Below are positions 12,957 through 25,299 of a stretch of 64,000 nt of DNA, in pieces. Both the position numbers and the translations under genes were made by a program. The number at the start of each line of letters is the position of its first letter. Position 1 is the first letter of the stretch. The stretch lies in NCBI RefSeq assembly GCF_022201045.2, contig NC_068563.1:26137001-26201000 (forward strand), written 5' to 3'. This DNA is from Citrus sinensis (taxonomy: Eukaryota > Streptophyta > Magnoliopsida > Sapindales > Rutaceae). The notes beneath the pieces are model-generated. The model saw only the letters and a list, made by a program, of their open reading frames with translations, was not told the DNA's origin and ran no database searches.

Positions 12957-14417
12957 ATGGGCTTATCAAATTCTTTGCTGGCCACATTCCTTTTTCTTTG
13001 CTTAGAGCTTTATGTGATTAATGGGCAGCCTCTAGTTCCTGCAATGTTCATATTTGGGGACTCTGTTGTTGATGCAGGCAACAACAACTACATTTACACA
13101 ATTGTTAAAGCAAACTTTCGTCCTTATGGCAGAGACTTTGTTCATCACAAACCAACTGGGAGGTTCTGCAACGGAAAGCTAGCCGCGGACTTCACCGGTA
13201 CACTATTGTTGACGATCTTTTCTTTGCAACCCATCTCATTTTTTGATTCTCTAATGGTGCTTGCACTTCTTATTTTGTCAAAAACAGCTGAAAACATAGG
13301 CTTCACTTCATATCCACCGGCTTATCTTAGTGAAGAAGCCAAAGGAAAAAACCTATTGATTGGTGCCAACTTTGCTTCTGGTGCCTCTGGTTACTATGAA
13401 ACCACAGCAAAGCTATATGTAAGAACAAGTTACAATCATATCCGAAATCTCTCCCTTTTTCTCTCTATATATAGTTTTTTTTATTATGTTCTTCTGATTT
13501 TGGTGCTTGTAGCATGCAATCCCATTGAGTCAGCAGCTTGAGCACTTCAAAGATTATCAAAGAAAATTGGAAGGCATTGCAGGAAAAACCAATGCTTCAT
13601 CAATCATATCTGGCGGACTTTGTCTTGTTAGCTCTGGAAGCAGTGACTTTATTCAGAATTATTACATTAATCCCCTCCTTTACAAAGTCTACACGCCTGA
13701 TCAATTTTCGGACATTCTCATAGAATCCTTTTCAGCTTTTGTTCAGGTCTCTCCTTCTCAAAATCTCCATTACTTTGCTATTTAATCTCAAATCTATATT
13801 TTAAAACACGCCAGTGCCTGCATTAGAGAATGATTAATAGAGCATAGCGAAAATTATGTTTTGCGACAGAAACTGTACGGGCTAGGAGTGAGGAAGATTG
13901 GAGTGTCAACGTTGCCACCACTAGGCTGTCTGCCAGCAACCATCACAGTTTTTGGCTCCGATAGCAATGAGTGCGTGGATAAGATAAATGGCGATGCAGT
14001 TTCATTCAACAACAAGCTGAATGCCACATCTCAAAGCTTGGTGAACAAGCTTTCTGGCCTCAACTTGGTAGTCCTAGACATTTATCAACCACTTCATGAC
14101 CTTGTCACGAAGCCTTCTGAAAATGGTAACAATAAATTGTCGCATTTCATTACAATCATAAGTTTCCATTAAAACTTTTTCGAGGGATGTGATCTCATTT
14201 GATGTCCAATTTGAGTGTTGCAGGGTTTGTTGAGGCGCGAAGGGCTTGTTGCGGTACCGGGCTGCTGGAAACTTCAATCTTGTGCAACAAGAAATCGATT
14301 GGAACATGTGCTAATGCTTCGGAATACGTGTTCTGGGACGGCTTTCATCCAACTGAGGCTGCTAACAAGATTTTGGCGGATGATTTGCTCAGCAGCGGCA
14401 TATCTCTTATTTCTTGA
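12957..14417 (+). CDS. Secreted GDSL esterase/lipase
   Basis: An SGNH-family hydrolase acting on esters, probably in the apoplast; its natural substrate is unknown. Exons: 12957-13197, 13288-13418, 13513-13746, 13870-14125 and 14224-14417, 1,056 nt (351 aa), the usual five-exon plant layout. Residues 1-24 form a hydrophobic signal peptide ending near INGQ. Block I is FIFGDSVVDAGNN with nucleophile Ser36. Block II glycine lies in GANFASGASG. Block III reads SSGSSDFIQNYY, with Ser where the classical GxND block has Asn. Block V is WDGFHPTEAAN with Asp326 and His329. From memory, a Ser or Thr variant of block III is common in plant relatives of the At5g03810/At5g03820 group, so activity is not excluded. 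A MITE begins 58 bp after the stop. Confidence 0.93.
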
Positions 14418-14475
14418 ATGCATAAAATTATTAAATGCGAGATTCAAATTTTATATTTGTGATTTGTAATTCGTA

Positions 14476-14747
14476 GGGTGCGTTTGGGATTAAGATTGGG
14501 CAGCTGTAGCTTAAAAGCTACAGCACTAAAGTGTTTGGTAAACACTAGCTGCTGTAGCTTTTAAGTTATGTTGATATGATTTTTCACTTGTAAAATATAA
14601 AATTTATTATATCTTTAATAATTTTATCAAAATTATTATTTAAAATTTATATTTACTATATATTATTAACTTTTGTTTCATAATTACAGTTTTTTTTCAC
14701 AACAGCTGTAGTTTAAAAGCTACGGCACCTCAATCCCAAACGCACCC
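14476..14747. mobile_element. MITE copy 1, 272 bp, downstream of the GDSL gene
   Basis: The left end GGGTGCGTTTGGGATT is mirrored by AATCCCAAACGCACCC at the right. Next inside, CAGCTGTAGCTTAAAAGCTA on the left pairs with a related stretch on the right. The flanking triplets 14473-14475 and 14748-14750 are both GTA, a possible 3-bp target duplication. A second member of the family lies at about 46738-47005. Its position, 58 bp past the GDSL stop, suggests it is part of that gene's 3' UTR or forms its end. No coding capacity. Superfamily not assigned with confidence. Confidence 0.78.
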
Positions 14748-15619
14748 GTAATCTACTATATCTGCTGTTTTAATTTCTGAAGTATACGAGTATGTTGCTA
14801 TATAAGAATGCCGATGCTACCTCTTTATTTATTTGTTTATGGTGATGTAATTTTGTCTATCAATAAGATTTGATTAGTCAGTTTACAATTGACATGTCAG
14901 CATATGTTTCTATTATATTACACCTTGTTCCATTCCAAAATAAAAAAATAAAAAAATAAAACTTGTTTAACATGATTTTCTTAAAATCTTTCAATGAAAA
15001 ATGAAAAACAACCAATTATTTTTCAAAGAATTGTAAATGATTACTGCATAAATTTCCTTAATCTTGTTATATAATTATTTTTAAAATTAAAATTTATATT
15101 AAGTGGTGAGCACTTTCTCGGCTTCTCGTCTTAATCATTGAGAATTTAGAAGACTTTATAAAGTATAATGTAATTGCAAAAGAAATAAATAATTTAAGAG
15201 TGATAATATAGTTATAAACTTTTATACAAATTTATTTTATATAATTTAATTTAATATTAATTTATTAGTTGAATAAAAACACAAAATAATCAAAACAAAT
15301 TATGTAGAATAATGAATTTTTAATTCAAGTAATTTAATCATGCCACATAATTTTTGTAAAAAAAAATTATCTAAGAGTTTATATTTATATTATTCATATT
15401 TAGATATAAAAAATAAATTATATCTTACAAATTTGAATTGGTTATTTTCATTTTTAGATTATTGCTTAAAAACATTTCCCCTGTGACATTTTCATTTTGA
15501 AAAACAAGTTCGAACATACAGAGCCACCCGCCCGCCCTAACTTTAAAAACTTGTCTAATTGTCTTTAAAATTTATAATCTTACTGATTGGGACAGAAAGA
15601 GGGAAGATAATTTTGAAAA
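14748..15619. other. Intergenic spacer and RMI2 promoter region
   Basis: Very AT-rich. No clear TATA element is close to the RMI2 start codon. Nothing else is supported. Confidence 0.5.
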
Positions 15620-16872
15620 ATGGATTACAGTCTAGCAGCACTGAAGCTGCTATGCGTCCAATTGAAGGACGCTCGCGAGTCTCCTTCACAAAACGCCGTC
15701 ACTCTCGGCGGCATTCTCTTTCAAAGAGTCTGGCTGCAGGGCGTTTTGGTCTCGCCACCGGACGATGACGGCAGGCTGCTTCTCGACGATGGCACCGGCG
15801 TCGTTCAGATATATCTCTCCGGCGACTTCCGAATCCGTCGATGGAACACAGGTGTTTTCTTTTTTGATTTTTGTAAAACAAAATAATAATGACATGCGCA
15901 TTCTTGAATTTTGTGAAAGAGAGTGGCGGCGCATTTTAGCAAATTTTGGTTTCCGTATTGCAGGGATGTATGTGATGGTGGTTGGCGGGTTTGTTATCCG
16001 TACAGATGACATCCCTGTTATTAAGGTAAATTCCCACATCTCACCTCACATTTTTTCGATTAATTTTGGTTTGAAATTCGATATTAGTTTTGGTTCGGTT
16101 TAATTTGAACTAGGGTGGATTAGAAGGGGGAAAAAAAAAGTAGCCTTTATTTTCTAAATTTGAATAGGATATAATTTTATTTTTTAATATTTAAATATAA
16201 GTGACTTTTTTATGTCAATAAAAAATTCTTTAAATATAATTATTTGATATTTATATTTTTAAAAGTCGAAACAAATAAAGAAATTACGTCTTATAGTTTA
16301 AAAAATAAATATATGCAATAGAGATATTTTATGATATAATACCTACTTCTTATTCAATTTTTTTCATTTAAATAAAAATCACAAAAATATACATTTTCTA
16401 TTCAAATATGAATTTTTAAAAATCAAATATAACTTACAAAAACAAACTAGTCCTAAATTGATTGGAAATAAAATAAAAAAAAAAAAAAAACAAATGTCTA
16501 ATTGAATCATAATCGATTCACAGGTTTAGATCGCTTCAACTTTCACTACATCGATTAGATTTGGTTCGATTCATTTTTCTAATTTTTTTTTTTAATAACT
16601 CAAACTCCTGCACCGACTCACTATCGGTCCACCCTGGCCATTTTACTATTTGAATAACAGATCAACTCTTTGAAACATACTCGTTAATGTACATTTATCA
16701 TGCATGCGTGAATTGATTGAAGTGAGATTAACCAGTACTGATTGTTTTGTAACTTCAGGTACACAAGATTGTTGATCTTTCAGCATTCCCTGATAGAGAA
16801 GCAATGTGGTACCTTGAAGTTATGGAGGCTTACAAGCTGTTCTATCAACCTCTCATTGAAGATTTTGTGTAA
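15620..16872 (+). CDS. RMI2: RecQ-mediated genome instability protein 2 (RMI2)-like
   Basis: RMI2 is the small OB-fold partner of RMI1 in the RecQ helicase-topoisomerase 3 complex, which dissolves double Holliday junctions in the nucleus. Exons: 15620-15851, 15964-16025 and 16759-16872, 408 nt (135 aa), the short length usual for plant RMI2. The protein is almost wholly one OB fold. Strands can be read in LGGILFQRVWLQGVLV, LLLDDGTGVVQIYLSG and MYVMVVGGFVIRTDD, and a C-terminal helix follows (REAMWYLEVMEAYKLFYQP). Both introns are GT-AG and keep frame. The last intron (733 bp) is AT-rich. No DNA-binding residues can be judged by eye. The name rests on overall resemblance, without a search. Confidence 0.88.
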
Positions 16873-19129
16873 CTTCAACTTTAGAGTTCATTCACTTCTG
16901 CATCATCTGTTTGTACCCAACTCCACAAATTTTAGTAAATGAAAATGCCTACTAAATAGTTCCTCTCACTATTCTTTGTATTTCTTTTGTAAATCTTTTC
17001 ATCATGCTCATTTCAAATTTTGATCAAAGTTCTGTTTGCAATTATATTATTCTCTATTGACATTAATCATAGGTTTACAAGAAAGAGCATAACTTGAAAA
17101 TATACACCATGTATTAACAAGATCTACCTGATGGATGAACCCTACATCTCTGATAGAGAGAAGTCCAAAAATTCTTCTCAAAAGTTACCAATTTTGGCTT
17201 CGGATAGAATAACCTGGTCAACAAGCAACTGAAGAGCCAAGCAGATGAGCAGAGTTTTTATCAAAAAGATCATGATTCCAGTCCTTGTTTTTCACCTTCT
17301 ACATTATTCTATCAAAACTAGATGCGCGCTGCCGAAGCTAATTCATATTACAAGTGAGACGATGATTTTAAATTAATCTGAACGAGATTAAATGTATTCA
17401 ATATCCCTAAGTCTATCAAATTGAAATATCTAATTGTTCACATACAGCTATCTTCTTTCCATACATTACAAAATTTGCACATGCTAAAATTACTGCCATC
17501 ACCTCACTCGCCTGTTCTGACTATATGTAACTTCCTGCTAGACTTCCAAGTAAAAATAACCAGGAGAAGAATTCATAAGCTGAACATATCTTGCCACCAC
17601 CTCTATCCCACCCTTTTTTCTTTTCTGCAAAAACGCACAAAAATCAGTACACATCAAGCATCAAAACATGTTGCACAAAATATTCTCTTCCAGCTGCCAC
17701 AAAGATCATCAAACTGTCTTCAATTTGCACTTGGCTACAGTCATTCAAATATTGTGCATGGACTCCAAAACCCATCAATGGTGCAAGAGACATAAATAAG
17801 GTCACCCTTAATATCCACAGATTATACATTTCTGACAGCAATGCTCTCTTCTACTCTCAGCTGTGATTTCAGATTGTGAAATGCGTGAGAGATTTTTATT
17901 TTACGAGTATACTCAGCATCAGTATATAACAACTGATGCCGAATCAATCTCCGGAATATGATCTACCAACTGATCTGTTACAACGAAAGAAAAAAAACAG
18001 AATTAAGACATGAAAAGAGGAGAGTGCGAAAGGAGAAAGAATTGGAACAGAAAATATAATATAGAGAGTACAGAGAGAACAATTCAGAATCCTGTTATTT
18101 TCACAATTATTCTGTGCTCTTCGTAGGCAAAACATAATGCCTACCTAGTATATAGCCTAGTCCTGATTGAAAAAGAAAGCCAAATCCACTCTAAAATAAG
18201 TCGTATACTTTTACCAAGTAAACCAACCCTAAAACTTCAAGTTTCCAAATAATCAAATCTTTAAAACAAATAAAAATAGATGAGCATTTTTTCTAAAACC
18301 TCTGCTAAAGGCATCTCGGTTATACAAATTACACTGAAAAGACTTCAACACTGAAAGTAAGAAAAAGAAGACATCACTAGTGCAGGCATTGCTAGTAAAA
18401 TAACTTAGTTTAAATAGTTATTCAACTATGCAAAAACTCTCCTAGTTTCCATGAATAAATCTTCTATTGCCCATAAGGGGCTAACTAAATGGCTAAACCC
18501 ATGATTTGCTGAGTCAAGAAAAGCCCAGACATCCAGACTTGCTGAGTCAAGAAAAGCCCAGACATCCAGACTGTATTACGACAGGAATAAGCAAATCCAA
18601 GCCAGATCTTGGTAAATACCTGACTCAAAAATAGTAAAAAATAGCAATATCCATATTCCAAAACTACAAGGACATTAATTAAGAGAAAAATATTCATGAA
18701 GAGGAAAAATAAAATGCTGTTGAATGACGCACATCATTTAAAGACTTTTGAAGCACATCTATTCAGAAAAGGATCTTACTCAATATACTTATGACAGCAA
18801 TCCAACAATCTGCCAACATTTGTATCATCTGCAAGATGATCTTCCATTGAATTATTTTCTTCAACACAATCCTTTGAAGTAGTCCACTTATTTATGATAC
18901 TGATTATTCTTATAATCTGTTGCAAAGGTAAAGGGATACAAAAACATGGCAATAGATGGTCCTTAGAAAGAAAAACTATATTAACCTAACCAATTCGAGG
19001 TAAGTCAACTTCTTGTTTCCTACCATCTTTTGAAGTAATAAGATTCAAGTTTTGAAAATAAAATAAAATGCGAGATATGCCAAGGTTTCAACTTTCATAA
19101 CCATGTTTAGAGCATCGTTACTGGATAAA
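16873..19129. other. Intergenic spacer between convergent RMI2 and SAAL1-like genes
   Basis: This 2.3-kb spacer separates two convergent stop codons, so its ends contain both 3' UTRs. Frames on both strands are short and unlike any known protein. Apart from a 33-bp tandem duplication at 18506-18571, nothing structured was seen. A non-coding transcript cannot be excluded. Confidence 0.5.
18506..18571. repeat. Perfect 33-bp tandem duplication
   Basis: Two identical 33-bp units, each starting TTGCTGAGTCAAGAAAAGCC, lie head to tail at 18506-18538 and 18539-18571. Identity suggests a recent slippage or duplication event in non-coding DNA. Confidence 0.9.
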
Positions 19130-22100
19130 CTAACACGTAAGAGAGGATACAGCTGTCACTCTAGCACTTCTTTTAAAGCCGCAAGGGATACGGTGACTAG
19201 TCTCATCTAATTGGTGATCAAGAAGATCATCTTCAATCATATCCGAAGAACTCACTAAAACTGATACATACTGATGCAAGCTTGACTGTCTCATCTCATC
19301 TTCCTGAACTTTTACCAATATCCTCGCAACAATGCTCCAGAGTGCACTCCGTGCTTCCAGATCATCTGACGCAAAAGGAATCATCTCGAGCAGACCCTGT
19401 ATGAAAGGCAGATCTGGACAGGTACAAAGGCTCACTCTACTTGTAGTAGAAATTTGAAAACTATGATACACGTATGCAAAAGATCACTGATTAGTAATTT
19501 TACTATTAAGTGCAGAAACAACTTACCCTGTGATATTTCTGAAGTTAAATCATCTATGTCAGACAAAATATTAGCCAGTACAACTACAGCAGTAACACAA
19601 GAATTGGCAACCTGCAGAAAATGTTACCATCAATGTTTGTGGTTGGTTGATTACCATCCTAGCTTATTTGTCAATGCCAAAAACAAAAGAAGCAGCAGGA
19701 CCATTAACCATAGGCGTAGCATAATTCTGTCTATCAGACTAGCAGTTTGCTATTTTTGTTCAGTTTACTTATCATATTAAAAATATTGCTTCTTCAGAAC
19801 TTTCTAGCATCTACATTGTTATGGTACTCAGTTATCAGTTTTTTTTTTTTAAATAATCCCCCCCCAAAACAACAACAAAAAAGGGAAAAGAAAAAAACAT
19901 GCACCTCAACCCATTTCACCCAAGAAGGCCAAACCACTGGACTTGTCGACCAGTTATCTACCAATTAAGATTTTGAGTAACTCGACAAATAATGCACTAT
20001 TAGAAATTAGAAACAAAAAATGAAACAGCACAACATATGCACTTTGTACCACAGCATTTCCATTTCTCAGCAAGCTACTACGTACCTCAACTTTATCAGG
20101 GAATTTGATCAGGTCACAAACTAATTGAAGAAGTTTCTTATTTAAAGTGATTTCTTGAGAATAACTGTCTAAAACAGAAAGGGCTTCAATAGAACGAAGA
20201 ATGACCTCAAGAGCAGGGTACCTAAAAATACAGATAAATAAAGCATCTTATGAAAAAGATCTTACAAGTAATTAATAGTTTCTAGAATGAAAAATAAATT
20301 TTTAGAACTTGACATATGGTTATCAATTCCCAGTGGGGCAAAGGCAGCAAAAACACATGGTTATCAATTGCATATGGAAGCATGAACTCATAAAACTCAT
20401 ATGATCAATTCCTATGATGTTAATTTTCTGCGTCATATAACATAAGTGGCAGAAGCAAGACACAACTCTAAAAAATATTCACATACCAGCCACTGGATCA
20501 ATCCATGAACCTAAGGCATTTGATTATCAATCTATCTCAAAATTCGAAGTCCAAAACCACCAAACATCTGTGTATAAGGATTTGAGAGTATGCTATGTAA
20601 GAGAGTTTAGGATCATCAAATCAACTGATGGTCAGGTTATTTCACTAAAACCTTTTTGACAAGCACTGACCCTTTTCAGTACATAATGAATTGTTCTAGC
20701 TGAAATTTCACATCCATAATGACTTTGTTCTTTTGGCAGTAAACTGTAGGATCTTTATGCTAAAACTTTATATGCAAACCAGACGTATGAAGTCAACATA
20801 ACATAAAGGTTTTCTAACATCAGTTTTGACCTCAACTAGTGACATTTTAATGTCAATCCAAACATAAGCATCAATTAAATCATTTCTACTCAAATGACGA
20901 TGGAAGGCAAAATGCAAGCTCATGTCAACATTGTAAACACAAAAAGAAAAATATGGTAGAGTGGAATAATTTTACAAACAAAAATCAGATATACCCCAAA
21001 AAAAAAAAAGCAAATATCTTCAATTATGTTGTAACATTGAAATTATCTACAAACAATTTTACTAGAATTGAAGTAAGCTTATACCTTTCGGGTATTCTTT
21101 CGTGCAGTAGTTTGTTCATTTCAAAGGCTAATAGATCAATCAAAACACTCGGTAAACCCAGCTTCATCAAAGGTGGGTGAAGAGAACGTGCAACTTCTGG
21201 CCGACTCTCTAAAATGGCCAATAACAGCCCAACATTCTGTTCAACATACAAAAGTACTTTAATTTGGGACAAGAATAAAAGTGAAACAACAATTCCACCT
21301 GGAAAAATAAATACAGTATAGAGTCTGAAGCAACAATATTTTCTAACATGTAATGAGTTTGTTTAACCATCTTTGGTATTGATAATAAAAGAACAAAATA
21401 TGAGTTATTAATGCCAATGAGCTACTAACCATAACATTTGATTCAGTCAAGCTTAATTTTGAAGCAAACCCCCCCCCCCCCCCACACACAACAAAAAAAA
21501 TAAAATCTTTGTAATTTGCTGCATTTGGCATTTAGATAGAACTTAATTTTCTATGTTGTGAATAATTTCTCTAATCTTATCTATACAAAAGTCAAAAGTT
21601 CCATTTAGAAGTCTTCCTTATTACCTATTTCTGGAGTCAAAATTTCTATTGGGAAATCTTTTCTTAAAATTGGGGATTTCCAATCAAAAGGATGCAATAT
21701 TAGGGACATAATTTCACGTCAAAAGCAAAAAAAAAAAAAAAGGAAAATCATGTGAAGCAAACATCAACACAAAATCAACATAAATGCTACTACATATCAG
21801 AATATGTGAAACTTTAAGGTTTTAGTAACAAGACAAGGATAACTAAAGAAAAGTTGCGCGCGCGCACATACACACATACATGCTTTTCGTGTTTCTGTTG
21901 TATTTGTATGCATATATAAATTTTGATACTTTACCAGAATATCACACATAAGAAAATACAGCACAAAAGCTCATTTGTCACCTTTTCTATAAGCTGCGGA
22001 TTTAAAGTATTCTCTGCAATCCATAAAACACGTTGTAAGATATGTTCAGATTGCAATTTCTCTGCCCAAATAATACATTCACTGCCTTGAAGACACAAAG

Positions 22101-24515
22101 TTAGCAGCCTGTATCGGAAAAGCATTTGTCAGAGAACTATGCAACATTGGACATGTAGAGTAAAATACAAGAGCGAACCACTGTGATGGTGACATGCATC
22201 TGATAGAAAATGTCACCATCAAGTTCATGATCAAGGCACAATCACCATGAAACTAAACAAATAAGAATGGAACATTAGATAGGTGAGCCACACTGCCTCT
22301 TCCTAGGGAACAGGATGAAAATGAAAAAGAAAATGCAATGCAAAAGAAGAAGAAAAAAATGCCATATCCTTTTGATTGTGGCATGTACATTTATGGCCCA
22401 AGAGAAGCATATGTGACTAGATATTTCAACATCCAGATTTAACTGGTCCATCTTGCATCCAGTAGAAAGAGGAAACAAAGAAAAGACTGACTAGGAAATC
22501 TCATCCTCAAAAGCAACAAAAATAAGACCCTAGGAAGCAATGGCAGGAAAAAACAGCATGCAAGAAAGGCAAGCTGGCTGTAAGGTACACATTCAACAGG
22601 GCAGAAATGGAAAATAGGTATAACTCCAATATGAATAACAAAAAATAATATGTGTTTATCTGCAAGCATTATCAATAAGTAGGATACAAAAATGTGACAC
22701 TAAAAATTCACATTTCCAAAGGTTGGAAGGAATCAACAGTTTAAAACTCATACATTACCGGCAGGCTTCAATCAGGCATTGGGTATCATCTAAAAACAGC
22801 TGGTCCACAATTATCTCAATCAGTCCTTGTGTAGAGACAATACGTTGCATGAGAACTTCGTGGCACGCTAGGTTTCCAATAATTCCGAGGATAATCTCCT
22901 GGATCAAAAAAGAACGAAAAGCATATCATGCAACAATCAATTACTTAAAGCATTTAAATAGTAAAAATAAATGAGTACATAAAGAATTATTTTACTTATT
23001 GTGCAGAAGTATTTCAAGAGATAAAAGGAAAGTGTGTCATACCGCTACACGAACAGTTTGGGGAATCATAAGGTTTGCCAAAAGCACTTCGAGGACTAAG
23101 TTTTCCACCTACATAGTCCAGCAAATAAATTATATATGCAGGTTGTGGTAACAATAGATGCAAGGGGCATCTTATAGCCAGAATTAACAACAACTACAGC
23201 TTCGAAGTCAGCTTCATCCAACATCATTTTTCCTCCAAGCAAATGTTATTCTTTCTAGTGGCTCATATCTGAAATATTAATGACTTTCAGGTGCATGCAC
23301 AAGTCAATAGTAGACAGGAAGTTGGGCATACACCAAAATGATGAAGTAGCATGCAGCAAAAAAATTTAATATAGATTATCAATTTCTTTTCGAAAAGAAA
23401 AAATGACAACCACTCATTTTTGGATGGTTCAAAGCAGGAATCAAAGATTCCGAAGGTTCTGGAGAAGCTATAGTTGTATTGTACTGCAACTAATTAGTTC
23501 TGTGAAGTCTGAATTTTATTTTCTACATCCAACTTATTTTAAAATCTCCTATATCATAGAAATATAGTCATTGTTACTTGATGTGCAATTAAGATCAAAA
23601 TGAACCATATGAAACATTAATAAAAAGTATACATAACGTTAACCCAAATACCATGAGTTCTGCATGATTTCTGCTTGCAGCAAGATCCCACAAAACACAA
23701 CCATACTCTTCCCAAACTTCTTCTCCAGCTGATACACCAGGCTGTTCAACTTTACGGCACAAATTTTCATCATCTCCATCTTGATAGGAAGATTTTTCAA
23801 AGCCATTGACAACATCCATGGCCTCAGAATTATGATCAGGGGAACCTCGAACTCTATCTTTCGGTGAAGAGCTTGCACTTTCTCCCATTAGATCAATTTT
23901 CGACCCCTCATTTGGGGCACTGTCACCATCAGCACCACAAAAGTTGTGGTCATTCTTCACATTTGGAAGAAGTTTCCGAATCAACGAGATGATGTAACTC
24001 GGATCAACAGATGTCGCAATGTCAAATAACTGAAAAATAAAAAAGAAAAAATTGAAAGCTATTGCATTAGCATCTGAATCATTCAACAACACTGCCAAAA
24101 ATTCCTTTGAAGCCTAAATACATACATTTCAACTATATATTTCCAATTCCCCCCAGCCCCCCCCCCCCTCCCAAAAAAAAAGGGGCTCAATACAGCCAGT
24201 TTATTTCTGCCACATAAACGTCGAATTGGACTAACAAATTCTTCCGTAAAAGCATCAATAACCATAATCTATCAATCATAGCTAATAGTAAAACAACAAG
24301 CACACTAAAACCATAGATCTCAAGACACTAAAATGGAAAAAAGTGATTGTGTATAGTAGTTCGCAGACAGTAACGAAAAAGGAAAACAATCGGGTGAAAT
24401 CAGAGCAGTTAATTGAAACCTCATCAGGCGGTGCAGGGGGATGATGTGAAGGTCCATGATGGTCTTCTCCTGCTTCTTCTTCTTCTTCTTTATCTTCGAA
24501 CGTCATAGTCGCCAT
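19130..24515 (-). CDS. SAAL1-like ARM-repeat protein
   Basis: Resembles eukaryotic SAAL1 (serum amyloid A-like 1), an armadillo-type helical repeat protein of poorly known role, little studied in plants. Exons in gene order: 24420-24515, 23652-24029, 23043-23108, 22759-22898, 21982-22108, 21085-21236, 20086-20221, 19527-19611 and 19130-19413. Total 1,464 nt (487 aa), all phases consistent. The N-terminus is acidic (DKEEEEEAGED) and His/Pro-rich. Residues ~60-130 are polar and Ser/Asp-rich. The hallmark block EEVWEEYGCVLWDLAASRNH follows near residue 135, then leucine-rich helical repeats such as VENLVLEVLLANLMIP and LGIIGNLACHEVLMQ. The C-terminus is basic. The family name is from pattern memory. 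Localisation and partners are unknown. Confidence 0.85.
21469..21483. repeat. Poly-C tract (15 C) in a SAAL1-like intron
   Basis: A run of 15 C followed by CACACACA lies in the intron between exons 5 and 6. Similar C runs sit at 24157-24168 (intron 1) and 24607-24617 (upstream of the gene). Such tracts vary in length easily and may also reflect sequencing uncertainty. Confidence 0.85.
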
Positions 24516-24798
24516 GCCTTTTAAAGAGAAATATGGAGCGTCAATCGAAGTATTGGATTGGTTTCCCTCTTAACTTCGAAAAAATATTCCTCTGTTTAAT
24601 GAATTACCCCCCCCCCCAACACAAGCCAAATTTTCTCTCGGGAGAATTACGTGGATATACCTCATTTCCTCCAAAATACTCAATATATGCCTTAAATTAT
24701 AACACTTTTTTTAATTTTACACATACATATTTAAAAAATCAAAGAAAGTACAAAAATAACTTTAATTAAATCCTCATAAAATTGAACCCATATCCTCG

Positions 24799-25290
24799 AA
24801 GTCGGGTAAAGAGTTGAGAATACTCGACTTCAACCGAACCATGCACAATTAATAATTCAATATAAATTCTCAACTTTTTCATGTTAGTAAAATAAATAAT
24901 TAAAAATACTTGACTTCAATTAAAATAAAAAATTATTTGGAGAATTCTAAACTTTTTTATGCAAGTCGAGTAAAGAGTCGAGAATACTCGACCTTAAATT
25001 AAACTTGCCAAGTATTCATTTAGTGAAAATTATTGACTTTTCATGAAAGTCTGGTAATTAGTGGAGAATATTCAACTTAAATTGAAATGAAGAGATCCCT
25101 TTTAATTAAGTCGAGTAAAAAGTTGGGGATACTCAACATTTATTTAATCTTATATAAGTATTCAATCAGCAAAAATTCTTAACTTTTCTCGAAAGTCTGA
25201 TAATTATTTGAGAACACTCGACTTAAATTGAATAAAAAATTTCCTTTAATTAAGTCAAATAAAGAGTCAAGGATAGTTTACTACTAAACT
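24799..25290. repeat. Degenerate ~145-bp tandem repeat with internal palindromes
   Basis: Units start with AAGTCGAGTAAAGAGT-like motifs at 24963, 25108 and 25252 (spacing 145 and 144 bp), with an older unit at 24799. A second, diverged AAGTCTGGTAAT-type motif sits about 85 bp into each unit (25047, 25193). Each motif start is followed about 20 bp later by TACTCGACTT or a variant, the inverted complement of its own beginning, so each unit can form a short hairpin. CTCGACTT motifs continue in scattered form to about 25435. No coding capacity. Confidence 0.75.
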
Positions 25291-25299
25291 TACTCTTAC

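Noticed and set aside
15686..16039. 117-codon minus-strand frame across RMI2 exons 1-2
   Set aside because: It is the antisense shadow of the RMI2 coding sequence and its intron.
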